From Porphyromonas gingivalis ATCC 33277 (lineage in GTDB: Bacteria; Bacteroidota; Bacteroidia; Bacteroidales; Porphyromonadaceae), in the NCBI RefSeq assembly GCF_000010505.1, contig NC_010729.1, forward strand, positions 2,115,501 through 2,179,500: 64,000 nt of DNA, in the 5' to 3' direction. Shown here piece after piece: positions 1-8,233 of the stretch. Every line of letters begins with the position of its first letter. Position 1 is the first letter of the stretch. A program made the position numbers and the translations under genes. Below the pieces are notes generated by a model. It did no database searches. It was not told where the DNA came from and was given only the letters and a program-made list of their open reading frames with translations.

Positions 1-927
1 GGCGGCGGATCCGTGTATCGTAAGCTGCGGGAACGGGAATGCTATACCCTGACGATTGAATTCGCTATAGATTCGTTCGTTTATATCCCAGTAAACATTC
101 CACAGGTCGTCCGTCGCACACCATGCACGTGCCATCACCCTCACAGAGCTGTCGGCCAATTCCTTCAAGACCACGGCGGGGAGGGGGTCTTTGATAATAC
201 GCGGTTCCTCATCGATCAGACGCAGCAGCAGCGTTTTCACCCGATCGAAGTCCTCGTTGTATTCGATCCCGATGATCCATTCGTTCCGACGCACCGCCAT
301 GCGGCTGTAGTTGATGATCACATTGCTGCTGAGTAAGCCATTGGGGATGAAGATGTACTTGTTCTCGAACGTCATTACCGTGGTGTGGAAAAGCGTCACG
401 CCATCCACGACCCCTTCCACGTTGTTGGAGACGATGTAGTCCCCCACTTTGAACGGTTTAGTCAGCAGCACGATCAGACCGCCGGCCAGATTCTGAAGCT
501 GTCCGCTCAGACCCATCCCGACAGCCACACCCACCGAAGCCAGCAAGGCCGCGAGCGAAACCGGTTGGAAACCCAATGTGGAGATAATGATGACGATCAG
601 CAGCACAAAGCCCCCGATATTGGCAAAGGAGCGAAGGAAAGTACGCGCTGCCGGCTCGAACGAACGACGAACCATGATCCGATCGAGCCACTTGACAAGA
701 GCATTCAGCAGCAGCTTGCCCAGATAGAAAGCCACCAGGGCGATGAGCACCTTGATACCGAAGCTCAACGCCTTGCCGCCCCACTGCGTGAGCAGCTCCG
801 TCCATTGCGAAGGCTTGATCTCTTTGATTTGCTTGAGTGCTTCGGGCGAAACGACTTCTGCTATTTTATTGACTTTAGTTGTATCAACGGGAAGATTTTG
901 CAGTGGGAAAAGGATTTTCAAACCCAT
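1..927 (-). CDS. MscS-family mechanosensitive ion channel, C-terminus cut by window edge
   Basis: The reverse strand encodes a small-conductance mechanosensitive channel that would release solutes across the inner membrane under osmotic downshock. After an N-terminal stretch come hydrophobic helices (FGIKVLIALVAFYLGKLLL and IGGFVLLIVIIISTLGF), then the Gly/Ala-rich pore helix typical of MscS (ASVGVAVGMGLSGQLQNLAG) followed by the beta domain (KPFKVGDYIV, VEGVVDGVTLFHTTV, IPNGLL). The frame is still open at base 1, so the C-terminal tail is missing. I chose the ATG at 925-927 (MGLKILFPLQNL) because no other start lies close by in frame. It is divergent from the TPR gene, with about 100 bp between them. 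Which MscS subfamily is not clear. Confidence 0.85.
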   Translation of the reverse strand, partial: MGLKILFPLQNLPVDTTKVNKIAEVVSPEALKQIKEIKPSQWTELLTQWGGKALSFGIKVLIALVAFYLGKLLLNALVKWLDRIMVRRSFEPAARTFLRSFANIGGFVLLIVIIISTLGFQPVSLAALLASVGVAVGMGLSGQLQNLAGGLIVLLTKPFKVGDYIVSNNVEGVVDGVTLFHTTVMTFENKYIFIPNGLLSSNVIINYSRMAVRRNEWIIGIEYNEDFDRVKTLLLRLIDEEPRIIKDPLPAVVLKELADSSVRVMARAWCATDDLWNVYWDINERIYSEFNRQGIAFPFPQLTIHGSAA

Positions 928-1029
928 ACTATTCGTTACTTTTATGTCGTTAATAGAGGCGGAAAGACCGGCCGAGACGCTGTCGGCCGGTATGCTTTCC
1001 GCACTGTCACGGACAAAAATATAGAAATT

Positions 1030-1914
1030 ATGACGGATAGATTCCTGCGCATCCTTCGGCTTTCGGCCCTTTGCCTGCTCTTTTCGACCCTTCTGCCGCC
1101 ACTCTTCGGACAGCCAACTACCGCCCGACAGGACAGCCTGCCGGCAGACTACACACGGCTCATCGACCGCTCCTTCGAAGCCCTCGGACAGGGCAACCTC
1201 GAGCTGGCCGAGCAAGCACTCCGTCAGGCCATCAAAGCCTATCCCGACCTGCCCTCCGGCTATGCCCTGATGAACAACCTCGGTGCCATCCAGCAGAGAC
1301 AGGGCAAGCCGGAAGAAGCCCTGCTCACCTACAGCGCAGCCCTGCAAAAGCTCCCCGACGACAAGCTCCTGCGCACGAACAGAGCCATGCTCCTGACCGA
1401 AATGGGACGGACGGACGAAGCCATATTCGACTACAACGAACTGCTCAGGGCAGAGCCGGACAACGAGATCTTCCACTACGGCAGAGCCATGCTCTACCTG
1501 GCCAAAGGAATGTACGGCGATGCCGAGTCGGATCTGGAAGAAATCCTCCGCATCAATGACTCCTCGCTCAAAGCCCGTCTCGGCATCGCCCTGGTGGCAA
1601 CGATGAAAGGCGAATACGACAAAGCCGAACGGCTCTACAACTACGTGATAGACAAACTCCCGAAAAACGCCGCAGCCTACGAAGGGCGCGCCCGCCTCTT
1701 CCTGAACAAGGGAATGAAAGGCTACGCCCTGCGCGACATCAACAAAGCCTTCGAATGCGCCACACCGCCTGCCGCCTCCCTCTTCGTGCTGCGAGGCGAG
1801 ATCAACGCCGCCATAGGCGACAAGAAAGCGGCGGCCGACGATTACGCCGCAGCCGAGAGTCGCGGCTATAGCAAGGAGAGCCTCGACGTCCTACGCGCAG
1901 CCCTCCGCAAATAA
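1030..1914 (+). CDS. Exported tetratricopeptide-repeat protein
   Basis: The protein has 294 residues. A cleavable signal peptide is visible at residues 1-25 (RILRLSALCLLFSTLLPPLFG). The remainder is TPR-type helical hairpins: repeats at about 40-70, 75-110 (NNLGAIQQRQGKPEEALLTY), 110-145, 145-180, 180-215 and 215-250, with the usual G, Y, A and P positions. TPR arrays bind other proteins, so a periplasmic or outer-membrane scaffold role is likely; the partner is unknown. The frame is open further upstream to 385, but that part is antisense to the mscS-type gene and precedes the signal peptide, so I start at the ATG at 1030. No operon partner downstream. Confidence 0.8.
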   Translation: MTDRFLRILRLSALCLLFSTLLPPLFGQPTTARQDSLPADYTRLIDRSFEALGQGNLELAEQALRQAIKAYPDLPSGYALMNNLGAIQQRQGKPEEALLTYSAALQKLPDDKLLRTNRAMLLTEMGRTDEAIFDYNELLRAEPDNEIFHYGRAMLYLAKGMYGDAESDLEEILRINDSSLKARLGIALVATMKGEYDKAERLYNYVIDKLPKNAAAYEGRARLFLNKGMKGYALRDINKAFECATPPAASLFVLRGEINAAIGDKKAAADDYAAAESRGYSKESLDVLRAALRK

Positions 1915-1987
1915 TCAAGGACGACTGCAAAAACGAAAAAAAGACTAACTGAAAGCCGTTTTTCACGCTTCTGCTAGACGAAACACG

Positions 1988-2024
1988 AAGTCCGTGAAGT
2001 TTTATTTCGGACTTCACGGGCTTT
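1988..2024. terminator. Hairpin terminator between convergent genes
   Basis: An inverted repeat (AAGTCCGTGAAGT paired with ACTTCACGGGCTT, one G-U pair) with a short loop is followed by a T-containing run. It lies between the TPR gene and the convergent restriction cluster and could end transcription in both directions. Confidence 0.55.
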
Positions 2025-2054
2025 GTATTTCAATGGGGATGTTTGTTCGCTCCC

Positions 2055-2321
2055 TTAGCTATTCGTATCCTTATAAGAGTCTTCTACTCCCGCTAAATAC
2101 CCAGCGGCATAAGCAGCATGAGGACTTTTGTGCCTAACTGTTCCTGCTTGACTCTCTGGCAATGAATCTAATTCCAAATTCAAATGCTCTCTGCGTATCA
2201 ATCCTTCTCTGTACCCTTTTTCATAAGCACATCCGGCACAACGATGTCTTCCTGCTCCACCTTGATCCACTGGTAAATTGTTGTGCTGTGGATCATAACG
2301 ATGATGTTGTTTGCAAACCAC
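2055..2321 (-). CDS. Small Cys/His-rich protein downstream of restriction endonuclease
   Basis: An 88-residue protein of unknown function, 18 bp downstream of the endonuclease gene and on the same strand, so probably its last operon member. The N-terminal half holds MVCKQHHRYDP, two His and a CAGCAYEKGYREG motif with a CxxC pair. The second half carries a related stretch, HAAYAAGYLAG. The two A-Y-x-x-G-Y-x-x-G units suggest an internal duplication. The cysteines and histidines could bind a metal, but I see no complete known zinc-finger pattern. It is not an obvious helix-turn-helix controller protein. Function is not assigned. Confidence 0.6.
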   Translation of the reverse strand: MVCKQHHRYDPQHNNLPVDQGGAGRHRCAGCAYEKGYREGLIRREHLNLELDSLPESQAGTVRHKSPHAAYAAGYLAGVEDSYKDTNS

Positions 2322-2339
2322 AATAAACCTTTTTAATTA

Positions 2340-2895
2340 TTACTCGATTAATCCTAAAATCCAATTTATCCAAGAAATAATCGTCGCAGCCCTTCGTTTG
2401 TATGTTGTATCTGAATCAATCTTATATAATCCGTTATTTTTCATTATTACAACCACTTCGTCCTTTGTAGGGACCTCTCCCTTGTCAAAATATAGTTTTA
2501 GTGTTTCTTGAAATGCTGCATGCTCTAATATGAGTTTTACAAACTCTAACTGTCTATTAACAATAGAAATAGACGGATTAAATACCTGTAGCCCTTTTTG
2601 AGTTAATGTGTATCCGATATTTCTGTTTTCGCGAGCATCTTTTATTAATCCTAAATACTTTGCGGCGTTTGAATAGTAATCGGTCTGTCGGTGGTCAAAA
2701 TCGTAATTTTGAGTAATATCATATTTGCTGATAAAACCTCTTTGTTTCAAAAGCTCACAAAGATTGATTACGCGTTCGAAACTATCTGCTTGCGGGAAAG
2801 GAATTTGAGGCTCTTTTACCACTGAAACAATGCCCAGAATATCTTGAATGGTTTCAGTATTAATACTAATACCGCCCTCTTGAATTGCATATTTT
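2340..2895 (-). pseudogene. C-terminal part of type II restriction endonuclease, severed by IS1126
   Basis: This is the C-terminal portion (DUF7226-like, from memory of the family) of the restriction enzyme whose N-terminal part lies at 4233-4973. The open frame runs without a stop from the IS edge (residues KYAIQEGGISINTET) to 2340. The first ATG is at 2822, giving 160 residues, but no native start exists for this piece. If the 1339-bp IS and one copy of the 5-bp duplication are removed, the two halves join exactly in frame (QHKK-YAIQ) as one protein of 429 residues. The part contains a winged-helix-like region (ELLKQRGFISKYDITQNY). Probably not expressed as a functional enzyme. Confidence 0.8.
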
Positions 2896-4234
2896 GAGAC
2901 CTTTGAAAAATAAGGAGATGGAGGGAAGAGGAGTTCTTGGCATAAAAGGAGCGAGTGAAAGGGGTGGCAGTAAGGAGTGAAAGTAGTTGTAAATCCCCCC
3001 TTTGAGGAGCTACTTGTACGAGCTCCTCAAGGGTGGTTATGCCTTATCCTACGGATGAGGACATAATTATCCCCGGGGTTCTGTATAAATTAAAGGCGAT
3101 GCTTTCAAGAATGTTTTGAGTATGGGTCTTGGCAAGTCCCCGGTATCGACATCGTCCGCCATGAAACCACCGGCGAATACTGCCAAAGGTGCGTTCGATG
3201 GTGCTCCGTATCGGACCGATTGCTTTGTTTCGTTGCTTCTCTTCCTCGGTCAATGCCCTGTTGCGTTGTGCCTTGTGCATGATGCCGTCTTGAAGGTGAT
3301 GGGTTTGCAGGTAGGAACGATTTTCCCCGCAAGCATATCCTTTGTCCGCCAAGACGGCTGTGCCTTGAGGTATGTTTGCACCCTCCAATAGCGGAATAAA
3401 CTCCTTTGTGTCACTGCGGTTCGCTGCTGTCGTTATCACCTTTTGAACAATGCCTTGAACATTGGTCAGACAATGCTTTTTGTATCCGTAGTGATAACGC
3501 TTTTGTTTGTACACCCAACGGGCTTCTTCATCCGTCCCTTTACGTTGACGGACAACCTGTTTTTGATAATCCTCCTCTGCCTCTTTTTCCGCCTCGCTCC
3601 GATTGTCTTCTCTGTCGTCTGCGACTTCAATCGTAATGCTTCCGTTGGGTTTATGCGGCGTCTCCACAAGGCTTGCATCCACAAGCACCCCTTCCCTGAC
3701 CGAAATGTGATGGCGGGAAAGTTGTTTGTTAAACTGCGCCAATAGTTTGTCCATGAGACCCAACTCTGTCAGTGCCGAACGAAATCGACTGATGGTGCTG
3801 TGGTCGGGAGATACCTCTTCCATCTTCAGCCCCAAGAATCGGGAAAAGGTGATTGAATCATTGATGCGCTCCTCCAAAGCACAATCACTGAGGTTGTACC
3901 ATGTCTCCAAAAGCAACATCTTGAATAAGAGAATCACGTCATAAGCCGGGGCGCCGATGGCATTTTGTCGCTTCGTGTATTTCTTGTTGATCAGCGTCCT
4001 GATCGGACGCCAATCGATAAGCGTGTCAACCTGATTGAGGAAGTCGTTTTGTGCTTTGCGATAACGCTTTGAAAGGAGTGCGTCTGCAAATGTTACATGC
4101 TCATCGGTATTCTTGGATTGGTATGCCATGGGAGGAATATTATGCTGTTTTTAATGCTCAAATATACAAAATAACTCCCTATTATACAATGAATTAATAA
4201 ACAAAATACACACCTATCGCCGTGCAAAGGTCTC
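2896..4234 (-). mobile_element. IS5-family insertion sequence (IS1126/ISPg1-like), copy A
   Basis: A complete 1339-bp element. Its ends carry short inverted repeats (GAGACCTTTG at the left and CAAAGGTCTC at the right). It is flanked by a 5-bp direct repeat ATTTT (2891-2895 and 4235-4239). Length and duplication size fit IS1126 (ISPg1) of P. gingivalis as I remember it. A second copy of the same length lies at 32582-33920, and its transposase differs from this one at a single residue that I can see. The insertion splits a restriction endonuclease gene. Confidence 0.92.
3044..4129 (-). CDS. IS5-family DDE transposase (IS1126-like), copy A
   Basis: A 361-residue intact transposase that moves the surrounding IS. 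The N-terminal DUF772-like domain (APAYDVILLFKMLLLETWYN) is followed by SPDHSTISRFR and the DDE catalytic core: Asp in LVDASLVETP, Asp in VLADKGYACG, and Glu in IRSTIERTFGSIRRW. Full length for the family with no frameshift, so probably active. It differs from copy B only at AQRNRAL (AQCNRAL in copy B). Confidence 0.92.
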   Translation of the reverse strand: MAYQSKNTDEHVTFADALLSKRYRKAQNDFLNQVDTLIDWRPIRTLINKKYTKRQNAIGAPAYDVILLFKMLLLETWYNLSDCALEERINDSITFSRFLGLKMEEVSPDHSTISRFRSALTELGLMDKLLAQFNKQLSRHHISVREGVLVDASLVETPHKPNGSITIEVADDREDNRSEAEKEAEEDYQKQVVRQRKGTDEEARWVYKQKRYHYGYKKHCLTNVQGIVQKVITTAANRSDTKEFIPLLEGANIPQGTAVLADKGYACGENRSYLQTHHLQDGIMHKAQRNRALTEEEKQRNKAIGPIRSTIERTFGSIRRWFHGGRCRYRGLAKTHTQNILESIAFNLYRTPGIIMSSSVG

Positions 4235-4973
4235 ATTTTTTGTGCTGTACCAGACGAATGGAATTATATAATTCAGGTGCGGAGAACTCGTATTCTCTCA
4301 AATGAAATATTCCATTTGAGTAGGTAAGAAAAATCGGACGAACTCGTTTGGTGATTTTATTGCTCCATAGTCTATATGGATAGTATAGTTGTCTGATCAA
4401 AAAATCATCAGAGATATAATTCTTTGCTTCGATTAAGGCTAAAGAGTTTTCGCCTTCATATCCTCCATCAATCTCAATCTGTGAGTTTTCCACATCAATT
4501 TTGACTTTTTTTGATCCAGAATTAATTGTAAACTCAAAAGAAGAGGAGCCCATTCGACCAGAAACAGTCGGGAATAAAGCTTCTTCTCCTGTGAAGTCCT
4601 GCAATATACTACAAACAAATGCGCAGTTGATCGCAGCTGATTCGCTTGTAATGTCTTTGTAGTCTATACTTTCTAAGTCAGAGCGGAATGGCATAGACAT
4701 GATCCCTATTTCGTCTTTATTGAAATCACAAAAAGTCTCAAACGGTCCAATTTCATAAGTACCTCTGGATGTCGGCAAGATCGACAGTTTGTGTTTGCCA
4801 AACAAATCAGGAAGCTGAGAACGGTGATCGAACTTTGTCATTAGACGAGATTCTCTGAACTCGTTAATCTTCTCAGAGGAGATCGATACTCGCCCGTTTT
4901 TCGCGAGCTCGTCTAAGAGAGAATATCGCTCAAAAATCGCCTCCCATGCGAGATCATTTTTAGATTTACTCAT
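4233..4973 (-). pseudogene. N-terminal part of type II restriction endonuclease (GATC-type system), truncated by IS1126
   Basis: The 246-residue N-terminal part of a type II restriction enzyme. The candidate nuclease motif is the Asp/Glu-x-Lys arrangement around KIDVENSQIEIDG and SLALIEAKNY, which fits a PD-(D/E)XK fold. The family is DUF6997-like by recall. The stop codon TGA is made by the IS end: two Lys codons run directly into TGAGACC. The start overlaps the end of the upstream methyltransferase by 8 nt, as expected for a coupled R-M pair. Loss of about 180 C-terminal residues probably inactivates cutting, leaving methylation alone. GATC specificity is inferred from the Dam-type partner. 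Confidence 0.8.
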
Positions 4974-5832
4974 AGTTGTTGATTAAAAATTCACTCACTT
5001 GTCCTCTTTTTGATGAATCGGAGTTTACTGCTCGGGTTGCTTGAACAACATAGATATTATAATCAGAGTATATTTCTTTTATAAAGTCAGACGAAGAATT
5101 CGACAAAAGGAATTTGATTCCTCTTTCGTTCAATGTATTGCAAACATTCCTTAGTCTGATTTGATCCTTTTCATCCCAACCTCCTTGTACGTATCCTGTA
5201 AAATTAGCACTCTGCGAAATGGGATGATACGGTGGATCTAAATACACGAAAGAGCTTCTCGGTATATCTTTTAAAATCGTTTGATAGTCTCCGTTGAATA
5301 TTTGAATCTTTGCCGTGTTTAGGTACTTGCTAACGGCTTTGATCACAGGCTCATTTACAATGTTTGGGTTTTTATATTTCCCAAATGGAGAATTGAACTC
5401 TCCTGCATTATTGACCCTATATAAACCATTATAGCAAGTTTTGTTTAGATATATAATCCGTGATGCTCTTTCTATATCGGTAAGGTTGATAAAAAGAGGA
5501 TTTCTATCTATTGCTCTGATTTCATAAAAATATTCGGCTGTATTCTTATGTTTTTTCAAGTCTTCAATAAGTTCGTGCGGGTTATCTCTTATGACTTTAT
5601 AGACATTGATCAGTTCTTCATTATAATCATTTATTGTAGCGTTTTTGGGCTGTAGTTCAAACAATAAAGCTCCCCCTCCTATGAAAGGCTCATAGTAAGG
5701 ATGGCTCAAAATGCCTTTTGGTAATAAATTTTTGATCTCTGGGATAAGTTGCCTTTTCCCTCCTACCCATTTCAGAAATGGTGCTATAAGTTTGTTTTTT
5801 GCCATTTGGTGCAAAATTTTGCTGTCGTTCAC
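4966..5832 (-). CDS. dam: DNA adenine methyltransferase, Dam/DpnM family (probable GATC)
   Basis: A 288-residue N6-adenine methyltransferase of the alpha (Dam) class. Motif X (PFLKWVGGKRQL) binds S-adenosylmethionine together with motif I (YYEPFIGGGALLF). The catalytic motif IV is DPPY (VYLDPPYHPIS). AINDYNEELINVYK and NKTCYNGLYRVN are typical of Dam and DpnM, whose target is GATC. It is full length for the family. It is the first gene of the R-M operon and overlaps the endonuclease start. With the nuclease broken by IS1126 it would act as an orphan methylase; I infer this, since only the sequence is seen. Confidence 0.9.
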   Translation of the reverse strand: MNDSKILHQMAKNKLIAPFLKWVGGKRQLIPEIKNLLPKGILSHPYYEPFIGGGALLFELQPKNATINDYNEELINVYKVIRDNPHELIEDLKKHKNTAEYFYEIRAIDRNPLFINLTDIERASRIIYLNKTCYNGLYRVNNAGEFNSPFGKYKNPNIVNEPVIKAVSKYLNTAKIQIFNGDYQTILKDIPRSSFVYLDPPYHPISQSANFTGYVQGGWDEKDQIRLRNVCNTLNERGIKFLLSNSSSDFIKEIYSDYNIYVVQATRAVNSDSSKRGQVSEFLINNYE

Positions 5833-6074
5833 AAAGATACCTCTTCTATTTGGTATCCCATCTGAGAAGTGACAGAAATTGTATGTATATTTCAGCCATA
5901 AATGCAGCTGGGCAGATTATCCTCGTCTGAAAGCTGTAGACGTGGCTCTTGTTTATTGAGACCTAAGATCTACTATACAATCTGATTGTCGAATATCCGT
6001 ACCTTCGTGCTCGGCTGTGGCGACAGCCCATGCAGCGAATTAAGAAACGATTGTAGGCTGTTTCTTGCTCCCTG

Positions 6075-6246
6075 CACGATGTAGGAAGCCGTTGTCACGT
6101 GACAATCACTCCGTGCATGATGCAGGAAGCCGTTGTCACGTGACAATCACTCCGTGCACGATGCAGGAAGCTGTCGTCACGTGACAATCACGTCCTGCAC
6201 GATGCAGGAAACGATTGTCAGCCGACAATCGTTTCGCGCACGGCTG
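6075..6246. repeat. Tandem 41-bp repeat with a CACGTG-centred palindrome
   Basis: Four consecutive 41-bp units start at 6075, 6116, 6157 and 6198. Each has the form CACGATGCAGGAAGC, then TTGTCACGTGACAA (a perfect 14-bp palindrome in units 1 and 2), then TCACTCCGTG. Unit 3 changes the left arm (CGTCACGTGACAA), and unit 4 replaces the core with a new palindrome, ATTGTCAGCCGACAAT. The array lies 120-300 bp upstream of the DUF6261-like gene. There are no spacers, so it is not a CRISPR array. The remaining sequence from 5833 to 6368 is AT-rich, and parts of it recur upstream of the second gene copy near 9310-9440. Confidence 0.85.
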
Positions 6247-6368
6247 TTTTGACCTTTCGTCGCCTGACAATGCTTATATAAAAGCTGTTTCAGGGGGCAG
6301 TGTCACTTGACACTGCTACCAATAACAGATTAATAATCAATCAAATACAACAAAAAAAGGAAAAACAA

Positions 6369-7421
6369 ATGACTGTAGAAAATTTGCGTCTGCAGCGGCT
6401 CCAAAATTTGGAGCACTACCGTTTTGCCAAGAATGTGCTGACGCTCTGTCGCACGGCAAATATCGCTAAACTGAATCCCAAACTGCCCGAGCTGGAAAAG
6501 GCTATCGAAATGGAGGATTTGGCTCTGAATCCGCCCGTCGCGAACGAGCTGACGCCTCAGGTCATAGCCCTCGACGAGGAACGCGACAGAGCCTATCAGG
6601 CGCTGATGTCGCGCGTGCGTTCGTATGCTTTCGACGAGGACAGCCAGCTGCGCAACGCGGCAGCCAGAATCGAAGACGTGGCCGCTCGCTACGGCAACGT
6701 GATCCGAATGAACTATGACAAGGAGACGGCCGCGATAGAGAATTTCCTCACCGATCTCAAGGGCGAGAACATTCGCCCCCTCGTAACGAAACTCGGCGTG
6801 ACGGCACTCGTTGACAGACTGGAAAAGAACAATAAGGCCTTCGCCGACTTCTTCCTCCGCCGTCTGAGCACCGACCAACGAGGCAAATATGACGTGAAGG
6901 CACTCCGTGCCGAGACCGACCGCACATTGGTAGCCGTGGTGCGCCGCATGGACTCCATCGACGACATGGAGCCGAGCCCGGAGATCCGTGCGCTCATCGA
7001 GCTCTACAACCGACTCGTGGCCAATCGCCGCGCTCTCTTGGCTCGTCGCGCCAGCTACGGAGAAGCAGCCGTGGAGAAGCGTCGTGCCGAGATCGCCGAG
7101 ATGCTCCGCCCCCTGCTCGCCCGGATCGTGGAGGAGAAGAAGACGGCCGTCTTTGCCGGTCGCACCCTCGGCACGGGCAAGAACCGCCACTATCTCATCA
7201 CATTCGTAGCCGAGAACGGCGACGAGGAGGATCGCTGGTACCGCATCAACGGGGAGCAACTCGTCTATGTGCCCGAAGACGAACTCCCCAAGCCGAAGAA
7301 AAAGAAGAAACCCGCAAGCAGCACGGACACTCCATCCGAGCCGCCCGTCCTGCCGGATCCATCGCAAGGAGGCAGCAGTAGCGGCGGTGGCGAGCAAGGC
7401 TCTACCGGCGGCGGACTCTGA
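6369..7421 (+). CDS. DUF6261-like hypothetical protein, copy 1
   Basis: A 350-residue protein with no signal peptide and no membrane segment, predicted largely alpha-helical. It matches my memory of the Bacteroidetes family DUF6261. The C-terminal tail from about residue 310 is low-complexity: KPKKKKKP, then Pro/Ser and a Gly-rich end. I start at the ATG at 6369, preceded by AAAAAGG, because this aligns with the start of copy 2. The frame is open upstream to 6300. From about residue 9 to the end the protein is identical to copy 2 (9516-10568); only the first eight or so residues differ. Function unknown. Confidence 0.75.
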   Translation: MTVENLRLQRLQNLEHYRFAKNVLTLCRTANIAKLNPKLPELEKAIEMEDLALNPPVANELTPQVIALDEERDRAYQALMSRVRSYAFDEDSQLRNAAARIEDVAARYGNVIRMNYDKETAAIENFLTDLKGENIRPLVTKLGVTALVDRLEKNNKAFADFFLRRLSTDQRGKYDVKALRAETDRTLVAVVRRMDSIDDMEPSPEIRALIELYNRLVANRRALLARRASYGEAAVEKRRAEIAEMLRPLLARIVEEKKTAVFAGRTLGTGKNRHYLITFVAENGDEEDRWYRINGEQLVYVPEDELPKPKKKKKPASSTDTPSEPPVLPDPSQGGSSSGGGEQGSTGGGL

Positions 7422-7477
7422 TCCCCCCGTGCCGTCCTGCCGGCCGCAGCAGCACAGGCAACCGAGTATAAAAGACA

Positions 7478-7516
7478 AAGGGGCTGTGACCAAATTCATT
7501 TTTGGCACAGCCCCTT
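7478..7516 (+). terminator. Rho-independent-like terminator after DUF6261-like copy 1
   Basis: An inverted repeat AAGGGGCTGTG / CACAGCCCCTT encloses a 17-nt loop that itself ends in a T run. The same hairpin follows copy 2 at 10631-10670, so it is part of the duplicated unit. Confidence 0.65.
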
Positions 7517-7564
7517 GTATATTCGAAAAATTAGGTGTTAGCCCTGATTAGCCTTTTTCTCTGT

Positions 7565-8233
7565 TTACAAACTATGTCTAAAGAAAAGTCCTATGCTAGG
7601 ACTTAGCCAACAACGCATTTTCTTACTTGCGTCAACCATGCTTTTACCGACAGCTGCTGATAAATCGACTTTGGCTCCAATGCATTTACCCTCTTTCACT
7701 TTGAAACCGAGTTCCATTCCTGCTGTCATCGCGAAAGCACCCATGCTCTTGGTTCTAGATATTACACCACCTGCGAGGTCTTGCCGATCTTCGAAATTCC
7801 AAGTATGCATATACCCAATGGCAATAGGAGCAGCCAATTCAATTCGATCATTATCAATATGATAATGGCGAATCACTATGCCAGCAAATGTGTTAAACAC
7901 ATTATTCTCTATCCCAATGTTGTTGCCAGAGATAAAACTTGCAATTCTGTTATTATAGAGACCTAGATCTACTAACAGACCTAAACTTGTGCGATCTGCA
8001 AACTTCTTGTAGCTTAATTCTACAGACGCAGCTACTCCGGGATTATTTGCTAATGGAGCACGCTCATCCAATAAAGACAAGTTGGACACTAACATTGGAG
8101 CTCCCATCCTAAAAGAGCTACTTAGGATAAGCCCTTCAGATTTGCTTGTTTCTTGCGCAAGCGAAGGTATTGTTATGGCTAAAAGCGCAAAAACAAACAA
8201 ATACCACTTTGTTATTTTTCTGATTGTTTCCAT
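7565..8233 (-). CDS. Exported protein, probable outer-membrane beta-barrel
   Basis: A 222-residue protein with a signal peptide (WYLFVFALLAITIPSLAQ) cut near residue 27. The mature part alternates hydrophobic and polar residues in short strands with a terminal aromatic-rich stretch (SPSIGLFFRHSL), as in small outer-membrane barrels. No named family is recognised. Its start overlaps the last 22 nt of the upstream lipoprotein gene, so the two are probably translated as a pair. The pair sits between the two DUF6261-like copies. Confidence 0.65.
   Translation of the reverse strand: METIRKITKWYLFVFALLAITIPSLAQETSKSEGLILSSSFRMGAPMLVSNLSLLDERAPLANNPGVAASVELSYKKFADRTSLGLLVDLGLYNNRIASFISGNNIGIENNVFNTFAGIVIRHYHIDNDRIELAAPIAIGYMHTWNFEDRQDLAGGVISRTKSMGAFAMTAGMELGFKVKEGKCIGAKVDLSAAVGKSMVDASKKMRCWLSPSIGLFFRHSL

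Noticed and set aside
385-1029. Upstream part of the open frame that includes the TPR gene
   Set aside because: It overlaps the opposite-strand MscS-type gene and has no signal or domain. The signal peptide at 1030 marks the real start.
6075-6246. 41-bp tandem array taken as a CRISPR array
   Set aside because: Units are adjacent with no spacers and the palindrome varies with the unit; no cas genes nearby.
6330-7508. A 392-codon frame antisense to the first DUF6261-like gene (and its counterpart at 9504-10679)
   Set aside because: It is long only because the sense gene is GC-rich and lacks certain codons. Composition is unlike a real protein and it exactly mirrors the sense gene; both copies share it.
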